Shown here: piece after piece, positions 23,530 through 35,631 of the stretch
How the letters are laid out: each line of letters opens with the position of its first letter
How positions within the stretch are numbered: position 1 is the stretch's first letter
Assembly: GCA_003024785.1 (NCBI GenBank)
Contig: PUQB01000297.1
Span: 1 to 64,000, forward strand
Source of the DNA: Selaginella tamariscina
Taxonomy: Eukaryota; Streptophyta; Lycopodiopsida; Selaginellales; Selaginellaceae
Reading direction: 5' to 3'
Length of the DNA: 64,000 bases
The notes under the pieces: model-generated
What the model saw: the letters and a program-made list of their open reading frames with translations, nothing else
Databases searched by the model: none
What the model was told of the DNA's origin: nothing
Position numbers and translations under genes: made by a program

Positions 23530-23613
23530 GATCTATGAAGAAAAAAAAAAGAGGAAAACGAAGGAAGAAAACCAAGGAAAAAAAAAGTAACTAGGAATCG
23601 GAGAGCTATGAAG

Positions 23614-23626
23614 CAGTTACTATCAA
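23614..23626 (-). other. Self-priming primer binding site of element 2
   Basis: On the minus strand this reads TTGATAGTAACTG, 2 bases after the LTR end at 23,629. It matches the reverse complement of the start region inside its own 5' LTR (about 23,880-23,900), as in element 1. Confidence 0.75.
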
Positions 23627-23628
23627 AC

Positions 23629-24155
23629 TGTCAAGCCACGATCCAGGAACCAGGAAGAGAGCAGGATTCCAAGAACAGGAAGGCTTGACTCAGGAACAGG
23701 ATAGAGCAAGACAGGCGCAGGAACAGGATCCAGGAGCAGACAGGAACAGGATAGGATCCGGGAGCAAGACAGGAAGGCGCAGGACGATCCAGGAACAAGA
23801 CAGGATCCGGAGCAAGACAGGAGCAGGAGGCAAAGAGTAAGACAAGAAACAAGGAACAAGAATAATCGTAGAATGACTGGTGTTGATAGTAACTGATTGT
23901 ACAACAATTAGGTCGGAGCTTTTATGCTCACAACTCCAAGCTAATCTAGTCATGAGTCTAATCTAGTCATGAGCTAAGAATAGTGTCCCTTATCCTCTAG
24001 GCATATCCTGTAGCATATCCTATAGGCATATCCTATAGGAATATCCTATAGGTATATCCTGTAGGAATATCCTGCAGGCATATCCTGTCTGTATCCTGCA
24101 TCCTGCATCCTGTATCCTGTATCCGAAATCCTGTATCATGTATCAGGTTGTGACA
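23629..24155 (-). repeat. 5' LTR of element 2
   Basis: 527 bp with TGTCA/TGACA ends, very similar to the element-1 LTRs in the TATA/start block and U5. Confidence 0.88.
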
Positions 24156-24322
24156 GAAGGTATATCTTATAGGTATCCTGTACGAATATCCTGTAGGCAT
24201 ATCCTATAGGAATATCTTGTAGGCATATCCTGTAGGTATATCCTATAAGCATATCATGTATCCCGTATTATGTATCATGTATCATGTATTCGGAATCCTG
24301 CATCCTGTATTGGGTCATGACA
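24156..24322 (-). repeat. LTR U3 fragment next to element 2
   Basis: On the minus strand it begins TGTCATGACCCAATACAGG and runs through 13-bp repeats into element 2. This mirrors the LTR fragment left of element 1; the rest of this LTR was not found beyond 16,325. Confidence 0.7.
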
Positions 24323-25060
24323 GAAGTGGGTGGGATTAATCTCGTCCACTATTCTAGGAGGCAGGGAAGGGGTGACGGGATTAATCTCACCACCACTTCC
24401 TACCTCCTAAAATGTGTGTGTTTGAATTATTATATAGATACACACATATATATAAATACATGTGTGTGAGAGAGAGAAATAAAGGAATTATACTATACAA
24501 ATACACATGTACATATAAATACATGTGTGTGTGAGAAACTTATATATACTTATACATGTACATTCACATACAGGGTGGTGGGATTAATCCTTCTCCATCT
24601 CAAAAAGAAGTGAGCAGGATAAATCTCGCCCACCTTCTATAAGGCAGGGAAGGGATGACGAGATTAATTCGCCACCCCACCCTACCTCCTAAAATGTGTG
24701 TGTGTGAAAGAAAGAAATATATAAAAATTAAAATATACAGATAAACACGTACATATAAATACATGTGTATGAGAGAGAAAGAGAGATAAAGGAATTATAA
24801 TATACAATACACATGTACATTTGTGTGTATGTGTGAGAGATAATAACTTATATATACTAATACATATGTACATTTACATACAGGGTGGCGGGATTAATCC
24901 TGCCACCCTTCTTCATCTCAAAGAGTTGTGGGCAAGATTAATCCCGAGCCCACCATTTTAGGAAGTGGAGAAGCATTGACGGGATTAATCTTATCACCCT
25001 TCTTTGTTTCGGAGAGTGGTGGGTGGGATTAATCCCGCCACTAGTTCCCTACCTTAAGCA
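24323..25060. repeat. Tandem repeat of ~280-310 bp with GGGATTAATCCC palindromes
   Basis: The block CCTACCTCCTAAAATGTGTG recurs at about 24,399 and 24,682, and CACATACAGGGTGG at about 24,563 and 24,875. Each unit carries G-rich boxes around GGGATTAATC(C/T)C and a microsatellite tail of TGTGTG, GAGAGA and ACACAT. At least two and a half units are visible. Confidence 0.7.
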
Positions 25061-26130
25061 TGTGTGTGTGTGACAGAAAGAGAGATATAAAGAACTTATA
25101 TATATAAAAATGCACAAGTACGTATACATATAAGTGTGTGTGTAAGAAGAAAGATAAAGAAATTACATATATACAAATACACACATACATATACATTCAA
25201 GAGTGTGTGTTAAGAGAGAGGGATAAAGTAATTTTTGAGAGAGAGAGATAAACTAATTATATATATACAAATACACAGTTACATACACATACATGTGTGT
25301 GTGTACATATAAATAAATTAAATTATATAGATAACACACATATATATGTAATGTATATACAAGTGTGTGCGTGTGTGTGCAATTAAATTAAATTATACAG
25401 ATACACACATATATATGTATAGAAGTGTGTGTGTGTGCAAGAGATAAATAAATTAATTAAATTATACATATACACACAGATATATGTATATGTATATACA
25501 GGAGTGTGCGTGTGTGTGCGAGAGATAGATAAATAAAATATGATATAGAAATACACACACACACACATATATATATGTATGTATATACAAGACTGTGTGT
25601 GAAAGAGAGAGATTGCACCGCCGCTTTCAAACCTTATTTGCACCGCCACACCTTCTTGCCTTCTTGTGAGAGTGGATCTATAGTCCAATGGTTCACTGCC
25701 GCCTTGAAACCTTAAGAATACCTTAAACCCTAAAATCAATATATTAACCCTAAAAGACAATTTTTCATTATATTATCATAATCTTTAATAAGTTTATTGT
25801 GTTTCACATACACAAAAAAAAATATAAATCATGTAGGGGTTTAAACATATGTGTGTATGTGAGAGTGTTAAGTTTTCACGTATACACAATACATATACAC
25901 ATATATACACACACATACATACATAACACTATGTGAATGTGTCATGTTAGTACATATGGATTGTGCATGGTGTGTGTGTGTGAGAGAGAGAGGAGATGTT
26001 GAAAAATTAATTTCACACACATTACATACATTAGTACACATATATACATATACACATGTATACACACAAACATACATACATACTACATGTGTGAATGTGT
26101 TACATACACACAATCGTATATGTATTTAAC
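25061..26130. repeat. Microsatellite-rich tract (GT/GA/TA compound)
   Basis: Repeated compound runs of ACACACATATATATGTAT and GTGTGTGTGAGAGAGA at about 25,070-25,610 and 25,850-26,130. The ORFs across it are low-complexity readings. 25,611-25,850 is ordinary AT-rich sequence. Confidence 0.75.
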
Positions 26131-28730
26131 ATGATGTTTTCGATAAAAAAGCAACAAATCCCTCGAACTGGGCCTGGTGGCCCAACAATGATCATTCCCA
26201 ATTAATCATGTATCTCGGGCAGTAAACCAATATTAAAATTGTGTGAACACTATCAACACTAAACATATAATCACCGTCATATGTCATTACTTGTTTGGAT
26301 TATGATTAATCCTTTATTGTCCTTGACCCTATACACTAAGCCCTACACCCTTGATAAATGCTTAAACCCTACACCTGTATATAAATGTTTGGTTTAGGGT
26401 TTAAACCCAACACAAGTATTTTATTATTAAATTTTATATTTATATATAAATCTATTATTCGTATAAAATACACAAGAAAACACGCATAAAGAATTGTTAT
26501 AGCCAAGTAGCTCTTAATATCATAAATCATTCTAGTGCATAATCACAATCCATGGAAAATGAGAATACACAAATGGCTCCTAGCCACAAAAAGATCATAT
26601 CACAAGATGCAAAGTAGATGTCACATATGAAGAAACAAAAAGAGCTTTTACATTCCAATGGTGGAAATAGTGTGTTATATGAAGTAGAGATGTGGGGACC
26701 AAGCCAACCAAATACCAATTGATTCTTTTTACTATCTTAGCAAGTTTCTCTTTTGGGGCCTTATTCAATTGGAATAAGTATTGCATTGTTCTTCTCTAAG
26801 CCATTATCTCCATTGGCAATAGGCTTGTTTCAAGTATAAGTATGCTATATGGTATTGCCTCCTTGATCTTTGTATGAACTTCTTATTGCTCCTCATCGAA
26901 CATGCACATAAGAAGATGGTGGCATGAAGTTTAAATGGACTAAAATTTATGAATGGAACTCAAAAGCTACTACGTACAGATGAATTTCAAGAGGAATGGC
27001 TAGCTAAGGCACTTCGATCATGGTTAGAAAGGGAGTACAAACCAAGTTGTATGATACTCTGGAAGTTTCTTATGAACATGAGTAACTGGATCTATAAAAT
27101 ATAATGTATGATTGATTGTATATGTTGATATTGAAATTGTTTTAACCATTTGCTATCATAATTCATCCAACAATCATTGTAAGTAATACTACATGGTTTT
27201 ACATATTGCAAATAATATTTATTAATGTTTCTGTTCACCAATTTAAACATATTAGTTGAATCATGCTTGATATTGCCGAAAACCCATGATACTTTAATTT
27301 ATCTACCTTTGTGATATTTCTTCTTTTTAAATTTACTTTCATTCAATTTTACATACATTCATTTTCATTTTAAATGGTTATCACACAAATATTTACAAAA
27401 GTTATATTAATTAGTAATAGTTTTTGAAATATTAATTCTACATTCTGATAATAATGTGTCTTTAATCTTATAGATCAACAATAAACATCTTAAACATGGT
27501 TGGAAATGATAAATTACTCTTGATAATTAAGTGCTTGTACACAAGGATTTTATAATATCATAATGCTTACACTTCCACTTAATTTTATTAAAAGTTATTG
27601 TGTTGCCTTTGATTTTTATAGCATTATTGTTACATATATTATAAAACTTTATGATTATGAAGCAAACTAAGGTTTACATCAAAAATTAATAATTACGAAC
27701 AAAAAGTGTTTTGAAAAAATATTTTTTTCTCAATATATGTTCAAAACATAAAGACTTTAAAGAATTTGAACATGAGAAAGAAATTCAATATTTGACATTG
27801 TAAAAATATGAGAACTATATATTAAAAAAAAAAAATTCTTTATTCTTGAAACACCAGTAATACATGTTTATTTATTATTAACATGTGACTAATATATAAG
27901 ACATGGATAATAAATATAAATTATGTAAACAAAGTTAAAATAATAAAATAACCATGGGGGGAGGGGTCTATCCCAAAATGCAATTTAAATTATAGGTATT
28001 TTTAATTATGTTATGATTTTCATATAACTCAAAGTCATTGTGAAAATGATTTGAAATATATTCTTCTTTTAAGAATTTTCATATCTTTAAATTAGAAATT
28101 ATTATCATTGACTCAAGGAAAACCATAGACATGATATATTTAAATGATTAACCTCTAAATATTTTTAAATTGAATATTTTTTATCTAAATGTTTATAACC
28201 CAATTATTTCTAAATTGTTTGTTTTAAGATTTACTAAATAGAACCTTAGAGCTTTGCAAAGAACTAAAATTTTTAAATGTAAATAAGCATTTGACAATTT
28301 TGAAACATTCGATTATGCAAGGCCATATACTTAATGACATGTTCCATTATGGTGATGCTAGAGGTATTTAAGTTTATAAAATGAAAACTAAGTTCAAAGT
28401 ATTACATAACCTACCAACAAACAATATGGATCATGAAAAAACTTAGGTTAAACACCACATGAGGTATTATATAAATCATATGTTAATATAAGGTTTCTTA
28501 ATCATTTGTATAAATTTGTAAGTTTTTTTTACATTTAAACATCACAACGACTAAAGAACGATTGTTATACTATTTTCAAGGATCGTTATGTGCATTTATA
28601 ATTATTTCAATTAATAATGGAATACTCATTGTACATTCACATACTTATAAATTTAACATTACAAAGAAATTTATTTTTCCTAAAAACCTTTGACAATTTA
28701 TATTTAAATTTATATATAATGTGTGTGTAT

Positions 28731-28785
<55 letters not shown>

Positions 28786-29101
28786 GATTTATCTATTTGT
28801 ATTTATAGGTTGTAATTATATTATATATATGCAAATTTATATAATATGTACTCCCAATTAATCCTTAAGGTTTGTGTGGTTAAGTAGTACCTCGACCCTA
28901 GGCTTAATACTTATTAATATAACTTTGTTGGTGGTTTAGGACAAGGGTTTGCTCTGTAAGGTTGAAGTCATTGTGTTTAATGGCAACAACAACAATTTCA
29001 GCTTGATAGCTAAGATTTGCATAGCTCGTTTGTCTCCATTTTGTCTTAGGGCAACAATTTAACAAGAAAAGCAAAGGTTTGCATAGTTCCATTCATAGCC
29101 T
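26131..29101. other. AT-rich intergenic region, no gene seen
   Basis: No credible coding sequence. An (AT)n tract is at about 28,728-28,781. A short TTTAGGGTTTAAACCC stretch near 26,393 resembles plant telomere repeat but is not an array. Confidence 0.5.
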
Positions 29102-30045
29102 TGTCAAGCCACAACCCAAGAGCATGATAATAATAAGGAAGCTTGACTCAAGAGCAAGACAAGAACAAAGAACATAACAAAAATGATTATAAAATGATTG
29201 GTGTTGATAATAACTAATTGTATAACAATTAGGTCGGAGCTTTATACTCACAACTCCAAGAGGCATAAGTTAAAAATAATACTAATTTAGGCATGAGTTA
29301 AAAATAATGTTCCTTATCCTGTAGGTGTATCCTGTAAACATATTCTATTGATAATCATGTAGGTATATCTTGTAAGTATATTTTATAAGCATATCATGTA
29401 TCCCGTATCCTGTATACTGCCCTTATCCTATAAGCATATCCTGTTAGTATATCCTATAGGTATATCCTATTAGTATATTCGGTAGGTATATTTTATAGGC
29501 ATATCATGTATCTCGTATTTATCACGACCCGATATAGGATGCAGGATACATGATACGGGTTACAGATATACCTACATATGCCTGCAGGATATTCCTACAT
29601 GATATGCCTGTAGGATATTCCTATATGATATGCTTGCATAATATTCCTACATGATATGCCTGTAGAATATTCCTACAGGATATACCTACAGGATATGCCT
29701 ATAGGATATACTACAGATATGCTTAGAGGATAAGGGTCATTATTTTTAGCTCATGACCAGATTAGCTTGGAGTTGTGAGTACAAAAGCTCCGACTTAATT
29801 GTTGTACAATTAGTTACTATCAACACCAATCTTTCTACAATGAATCTTATCTTGTCTTGCTTTGCCTTTTTGCTCTTGTCTTGTTCCTGGTTCTTAGTTC
29901 TTGTCCTGCTCCTTGTCCTACTTTTGAGTCAAGCTTCTTTATTCTCGGAATCCTGCTCACTTCCTTATTCCTGGATCGTGGCTTACAGTATCATGTATCT
30001 TGTATCCTGTAAGTTGTATGATGTATTCTGTATCGAGTTGTGACA
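29102..30045 (-). repeat. Solo LTR of the element 1/2 family, interrupted
   Basis: On the minus strand the LTR starts at 30,045 (TGTCACAACTCG) and ends at 29,102 (GGCTTGACA), with an opposite-strand LTR inserted at 29,520-29,987. Flanks AGCCT (29,097-29,101) and AGCAT (30,046-30,050) look like a 4/5 target duplication. No internal sequence is present. Confidence 0.75.
29520..29987 (+). repeat. Solo LTR nested in the opposite orientation
   Basis: Starts TATCACGACCCG (a decayed TGTCACAACCCG) and ends GTGGCTTACA. Flanks GTATT (29,515-29,519) and GTATC (29,988-29,992) give a 4/5 target duplication. It contains the 13-bp array and the TATA/start block. Confidence 0.72.
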
Positions 30046-30189
30046 AGCATCAATCTCTATCTATTTGAGTGGTAATGTCTCCCTATGCAACTATAGATAT
30101 ACTTCAATAGTATATATCTTTGTCTTCCATGTATATTAGAAACAATTAGGGTAAGTGAATGCTTAAAGAAATTCTTCGAACAGCTAGTA

Positions 30190-30580
30190 AAAGAGAATAT
30201 TAGAGACATGCATACACACACAAACACAAACGCATGAAACACACAATCTCTCTCTTCTTTAATCACACACACATACATAAGCAAACACACAATCTTTTCT
30301 CTCTTTAATCACACATATACAAGCAAACACATAATCTTTTCTCTCTCTTTTACACACAAATGTATGTAAACACACAATCTTCTTTCTAATCACATGCACA
30401 CAAACACAAACAAAAACTCTCTCTCTCTCTCATGCAGACACAAACACAAATGCATGTAAACACACAATCTTCTCTTTCTCTCTCTAATCATACACATATA
30501 AACACACACATAAATGCATATATACACATAATCTTCATTCTTTATGTAATCACACACATTCAAACACAAATACATGCTCG
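30190..30580. repeat. Degenerate CA/CT tandem repeat (~45-50 bp unit)
   Basis: Around eight imperfect copies of a unit on the theme AATCTTCTCTCTCTAATCA plus CACACACAAACACAAA. Opposite-strand ORFs here are artefacts of low complexity. Confidence 0.6.
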
Positions 30581-31185
30581 TCTTTATAGTTAACACAGTT
30601 CTAATATAGTATTATTATCTTTATGCGAACAATAGTGTGCTAGTTTGAAATGTGTTACAGAATTTTAACTTTAAATTGTTTAATAGTGATGATGATGACA
30701 TAAAAATGAGAATAAATAAAGACATTAAGGCAAGAGTTTTATTTTAATTTCTTAATTTAATATAATTAAAAACTAAAGAATGATTATGTGGAACCTCCCA
30801 ACTTCTCTTGAAACACATTCAAAAAGAGTAAAATAAAGATGAACATCAACAAACAGATGAAAACATTATTAAATATTCAAAAAAGAAGTAAAAGAAACAA
30901 TTCAAAAAAGAAGTAAAAGAAACAATTGGAAAAGAAAGGACCAAAAAGGCTTTTACAAAGGTAAAATATATTTGTTTATATTTTGATTAAATATTTTTTA
31001 ATAAGTATGTCAAATAAACAAGTTGAGGAACATGTAGTTAATTAAGAAAGCAAAACTAAACATGGTTGTGACAAAGGTATATATACATGTAAATATACAT
31101 GTTTTTATATAATCACACATGTGAACTCTTGTTGAAACCCACGAAACATACATGTATTAATATACATAAATACGTTTACAATCAT

Positions 31186-31223
<38 letters not shown>

Positions 31224-32133
31224 ATATATATACTAAGAATTATTTTATACAACTAAGTGTGTAGATGCATCTCCACAAACAAATAAAATCACTTTTGATT
31301 TTAAAAATGTTAGTTATGAACATCAATAATTTATTGCAATAGTACTTATTAAGAAAATTCTAAACTTATTGAATCTTAAGAGCTACTATCACATGAATAA
31401 ATCTAAGCCCCATATAATTTTCATATTAAAATAACTATGAAACTCAACATGCTTTTTTACATGTTTTTAATTCGAAAATAAACATGGCTTAACTTAGAAA
31501 TGAGAAAAATGTTTAGAACTCGTCAACTGTGTTTAAAGAAATAACAAATCGTTTAAAAAGTTAAGTAATAAAATCATACATGTACACGTATATAAAGTCA
31601 TATAAAATACATTTACAACAAAACATAATTTTTTTTTTATAGATGATCGCATGAAATATTGAATATACAAAATCATGAAAAGAAATAAGCCACTATATAA
31701 ATATTCACATGTAAAAATCACATCTGGTTTTTCAGATTTTAGTATGTGAGTTTTGTTAAAAAAAAACATATATATTAAAACACTATTAAAACATAGATTA
31801 AAAAATTAAGTAAAACATTGTACAAAAAAATATTATAAAAAACCATATACATATTTTTTAAAAACCACTTTGCATGTAACAATTACCTGAGTTTTTTCAG
31901 TAAAATCACACATTTTGACTTGTTGTGTAATATGTACGTGTGTAAGAAAGATAACTGTGATGAATATTTCTAATAAACTTGACGATACATAAAAATAACA
32001 AGTTATTCCTTCTGATTAATCATCACCGTCTGATTAATTTTAACATAAGATTGTATTAAATGAATTAATAAATATTACATAATATTCGATTCATATGAAC
32101 ACTACAAGAATGGGAAGAGCCTGGGACTCTCAC
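30581..32133. other. AT-rich sequence upstream of AGO-A
   Basis: No gene. It includes a 24-bp unit duplicated at about 30,880-30,930 and an (AT)n tract at about 31,186-31,232. The last 200 bp (from about 31,930) are shared with the region upstream of the exon-1 duplicate (from about 42,000), so they probably hold the AGO promoter. Confidence 0.5.
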
Positions 32134-32141
32134 TATATAAA
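32134..32141 (+). promoter_or_regulatory. TATA box of AGO-A
   Basis: TATATAAA, 86 bp before the chosen ATG. The same box and about 200 bp of flank recur before the exon-1 duplicate (ATTATATAAAGC near 42,191). It argues that transcription starts near 32,165, after the upstream in-frame ATG at 32,155. Confidence 0.7.
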
Positions 32142-32226
32142 GCAAACATCCTAGTTGCTTTCTTATTGTATTTCTTGTGTGATTCTCACTCTTTACCTTG
32201 CTACGTTACTCTTCTATTTCTCAATC

Positions 32227-33317
32227 ATGTCCGGTAAGAAGCCGCAGAATCCAAGACCGAGTACACCAACAGAAGAGCAAGCACCACCGCCGCCACCGTC
32301 ACCGTCCGAGCAATCATGGACTTCCGTAGGACGGCGACGTCCAAAACGATCATCTTGGCAACCAGAACAGCATCCACCAGCCAGACCACCAACAGAAAAG
32401 CAAGCACCACCGCCGCCACCGTCACCGTCCGAGCGACCATCTACCGTAGGACGGCCATGTCCAAAACAATCATCTTGGCAACCAGAACAGCATCCACCAG
32501 CCAGACCACCAACAGAAAAGCAAGCACCACCGCCGCCACCGTCACCGTCCGAGCGACCAGGACGGCCATGTCCAAAACAATCATCTTGGCAACCAGAACA
32601 GCAACCACCACCATCTGGACCCTGGCCGCCACCATCTCGGTCTGCAGTACAACAGCCGCTACCTCAACGACAGCTGGTATCTCCTCCAACAGCACAGCAG
32701 CAGGGACCCTCTCTGCCCACAGTACAACAACAGCCATTTTCCACTACAGTGCAGCCGTCCCTATTAACGTTTGGGTCATTAGACACACCTGTGAGACTGT
32801 CACAGCAGCCATCTACATCCAAATCTTTTAGCTCTGGTGCTTCATCTTCTTCTTCCTCCACTCCTCCACTACAGTCTTCCTTGTCCCTTCCTTGTGCCCG
32901 TCGCACTCCTCTTCCACAACCAGCTCCATCTTCCTCCAATGCTTGGTCTTCCTCGCGAGATACTGAGCGGACCTGGGCTCTCCGTCCCAGGAATCTGCTA
33001 GAGAGAATGAGCAGGAAAATGCGAATCTGTGCCAACCATTTCAAACTGGCCATTGAGGACCGGGATGATCCTTATATTTACCAATACAATGTTAGTTTAG
33101 TTAATAGTTGAGCATGTATATATGTCCCTTACGTGGTATATGTTCCTCTACAGGTCAAGATTGAACCCGCAGTCAAATCTAAAGCCGTTAAAAGACAACT
33201 TATTGACACATTGTTTTCCACATATTTTCTGGATAACCCGGCTGCTTACGATGGAAGTGAGACCTTTTACACTACAGGTGTGTATCTATCTTTCATTTAT
33301 CTATCTATCTATCTATT

Positions 33318-33349
<32 letters not shown>

Positions 33350-35588
33350 CACGTATTTTACAGGTGCATTGCCATCGAAACACCTAGACAAGGTCCTCCG
33401 ACTTGGAGATGAGATGAAAGAATTTAAACTGTCCATGAAGAACACTGCTCAGTTAAGAAGACACAATAACGCAGAAATTGTGCAAGCACTTGATGTGGTT
33501 CTCCGTGAAGAGCCCATTCGAAAGTACGTGTACTTGTGTGTAATTACGTACATGTGTACATGCATGCATGTGTATATTTCTGCCCCGTAGATCATACGTG
33601 TATTACTGGGTTTTGCAGGCTTAAACCTGCTCGACGGTCCTTCTTTAATGAAGAATGGGGAACAAAAGAGATTGGAACTGTCCTATATGGCTGGCGCGGA
33701 TTTTACCAAAGCGTTCGTCCTACACAGGATGGGTTAACCTTAAATATTGGTCAGTTTATTATCGTAAATTCACTGTGTATACACTTAAGTAGTACGTGCG
33801 TGCGTCCGTGCGCGCGGTGTGATAGAAAACATGCATAGTGACAAGTTTATATCCTTTTCAGATTCAGCAGCAACTGCATTTTATAAAAAGACATCCGTTT
33901 TCGACTTTATTTCTAAGCTACTCAATCTCGATCGTTATAGCAATGAAAACAAAGCAAGGAGGATCAGCAGGCTTGCTCATGAAGAGATTAGAAAGGTATA
34001 GTTACAAGCACACGCGCACACACACAAACACAAGAGATTTAATCTTCGTTAATTTCAGGTTAATGAACATATACATGGATTAATTATTGAAACCACTTAT
34101 AGTGAAGTTCCCAAAAGATATAAAGTTTATAGGATGACAGAGGAATCAGCTAGCGACTTCAGGTTTTATTGCATAATAATATAGTATTAATTTCATTTAT
34201 AAAGCTTTATTTTTTAGAATGTATTGTTAATATTGTACTGCAGTTTTGAGACAGAGTGGGGAATGAAAACTGTATTTCAGTATTTTCGCAAAAAGTACCA
34301 ACATGTTCGGATTAGAGATGATCTACCGTGTCTAATTACCATTATTAAAATAAAAGAAAACAACAATACTATAGAGAAAGAAATACGTCTACCAATACAG
34401 GTATACATATGTTTATACTTATTAATAATTAATTAAACTTATCTGTATTGTTTTGTAAAGGTTTGCGACATTATCGATCAACGACGGGTACAGCCCTTGG
34501 ATGATAAGCAACTTTCTAAAATAAAAGACATTTCACGTCCATCAGTTGAAATACGCAAGGGCCTCATTATTAATAATTGTTGCAAGGTATTTACTTGTGT
34601 TGTGTATATATAGATGTAAGGACGTATGTTCAATATTTTTATAAATTATGTTTATTATTTATTCACTGAACTATTACAAACTAAGATTTCATTCGTGTGA
34701 TTGCAGTGGATACGCGAAAATAATAAATACACTCAGAAGTTTGGCATTTCAATAGGAGAAAATATGTCTATTGTGAACGCTATACTTTTGGATGCTCCAA
34801 AGGTAAGCTATATAGCATCTGATTAATATTTTAAAGATTTAACAATAAATATCTTTATAAATCCTGAGATACTATGTATATTTAATTTTGTTCTGCAGCC
34901 TGAATACCATGACAGTATAACAGCAGAGGTAAAATTTGGCCAGTGGAATATGATGGACAAGGTAAAATGCATATTCACATTTAAATTATTTGTTATATAT
35001 TTATAAGAAAACAAAAGAAATGAGAAATATCAATATAAAATTAATCGAAAGCTTTTAAATATTATTTATTTTTTCCTCTACAGCAAGTGTATCAGCAAGC
35101 AACAGTTAATGGGTGGGCATGCATTAATTTTTCATCGGAAAGAGACGCTGAAGTGCAGAACTTTTGTTCGAAACTGCAGGATTATTGTAAACGCTACGGC
35201 ATGGAAGTAAGCATATTAAAATGATAATACGTTACGTATGTATATTATAATTAATGATATAATTTCAGAATAATGTATAAACTTATTATAACTGTATTTT
35301 AGTAGGTAATTATAGTAACTAAAGTCACTTAAATGTACACATTTTAATATAAAATTTCCTTTGATAAACTAACGTTTACAATTTTATTCTATTTTTTAAA
35401 AAAATTTGCAGAGTTTTCCTAGCAATATTATGTCGAGATCCCAACAGGTGGAACTTTTAGAGACTCTCTGCAGCGTATGTACGAGGATCTTCGGAACAAG
35501 ACACGCACAAACAAGCAACTGCTGCTTGTTGTGATATTACCGGAAAATAGCAAACCAGCCAACAAACACATATATGGTTATTATATAA

Positions 35589-35631
<43 letters not shown>

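Larger units (their letters stand above)
16325..24155 (-). mobile_element. Element 2: chromodomain Ty3/gypsy retrotransposon with nested LTR
   Basis: Same family as element 1 in reverse orientation: 5' LTR 23,629-24,155, primer site 23,614-23,626, gag 22,560-23,529, pol 16,864-22,559, 3' LTR 16,325-16,852. A 1,720 bp solo LTR (19,895-21,614) splits pol between protease and RT. Removing it leaves about 6.1 kb. No clear target duplication is seen (CTAAG left, GAAGG right). The 3' LTR is noticeably more diverged than the 5' LTR. Confidence 0.92.

Noticed and set aside
25383..25760. 125-aa minus-strand ORF over the microsatellite tract
   Set aside because: Its sequence is mostly THTHT/YIYI low complexity from AC/AT repeats and has no recognisable domain.
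26330..26410. CCCTAAA-like words suggesting an interstitial telomere
   Set aside because: Only isolated, imperfect copies; no tandem array. Similar CCCTAA words in the long LTRs are likewise not in telomeric register.
32155..32226. In-frame upstream extension of AGO-A giving a hydrophobic N-terminus like a signal peptide
   Set aside because: A TATA box at 32,134 puts the transcript start near 32,165, after that ATG. The hydrophobic stretch is the translation of a pyrimidine-rich leader, and Argonautes are not secreted.
35412..35576. Treating GTGGAACTTTTAG in AGO-A exon 12 as a tiny intron to restore the frame
   Set aside because: Thirteen bases is too short for any spliceosomal intron; a single missing base explains the frame change and fits exon phase.
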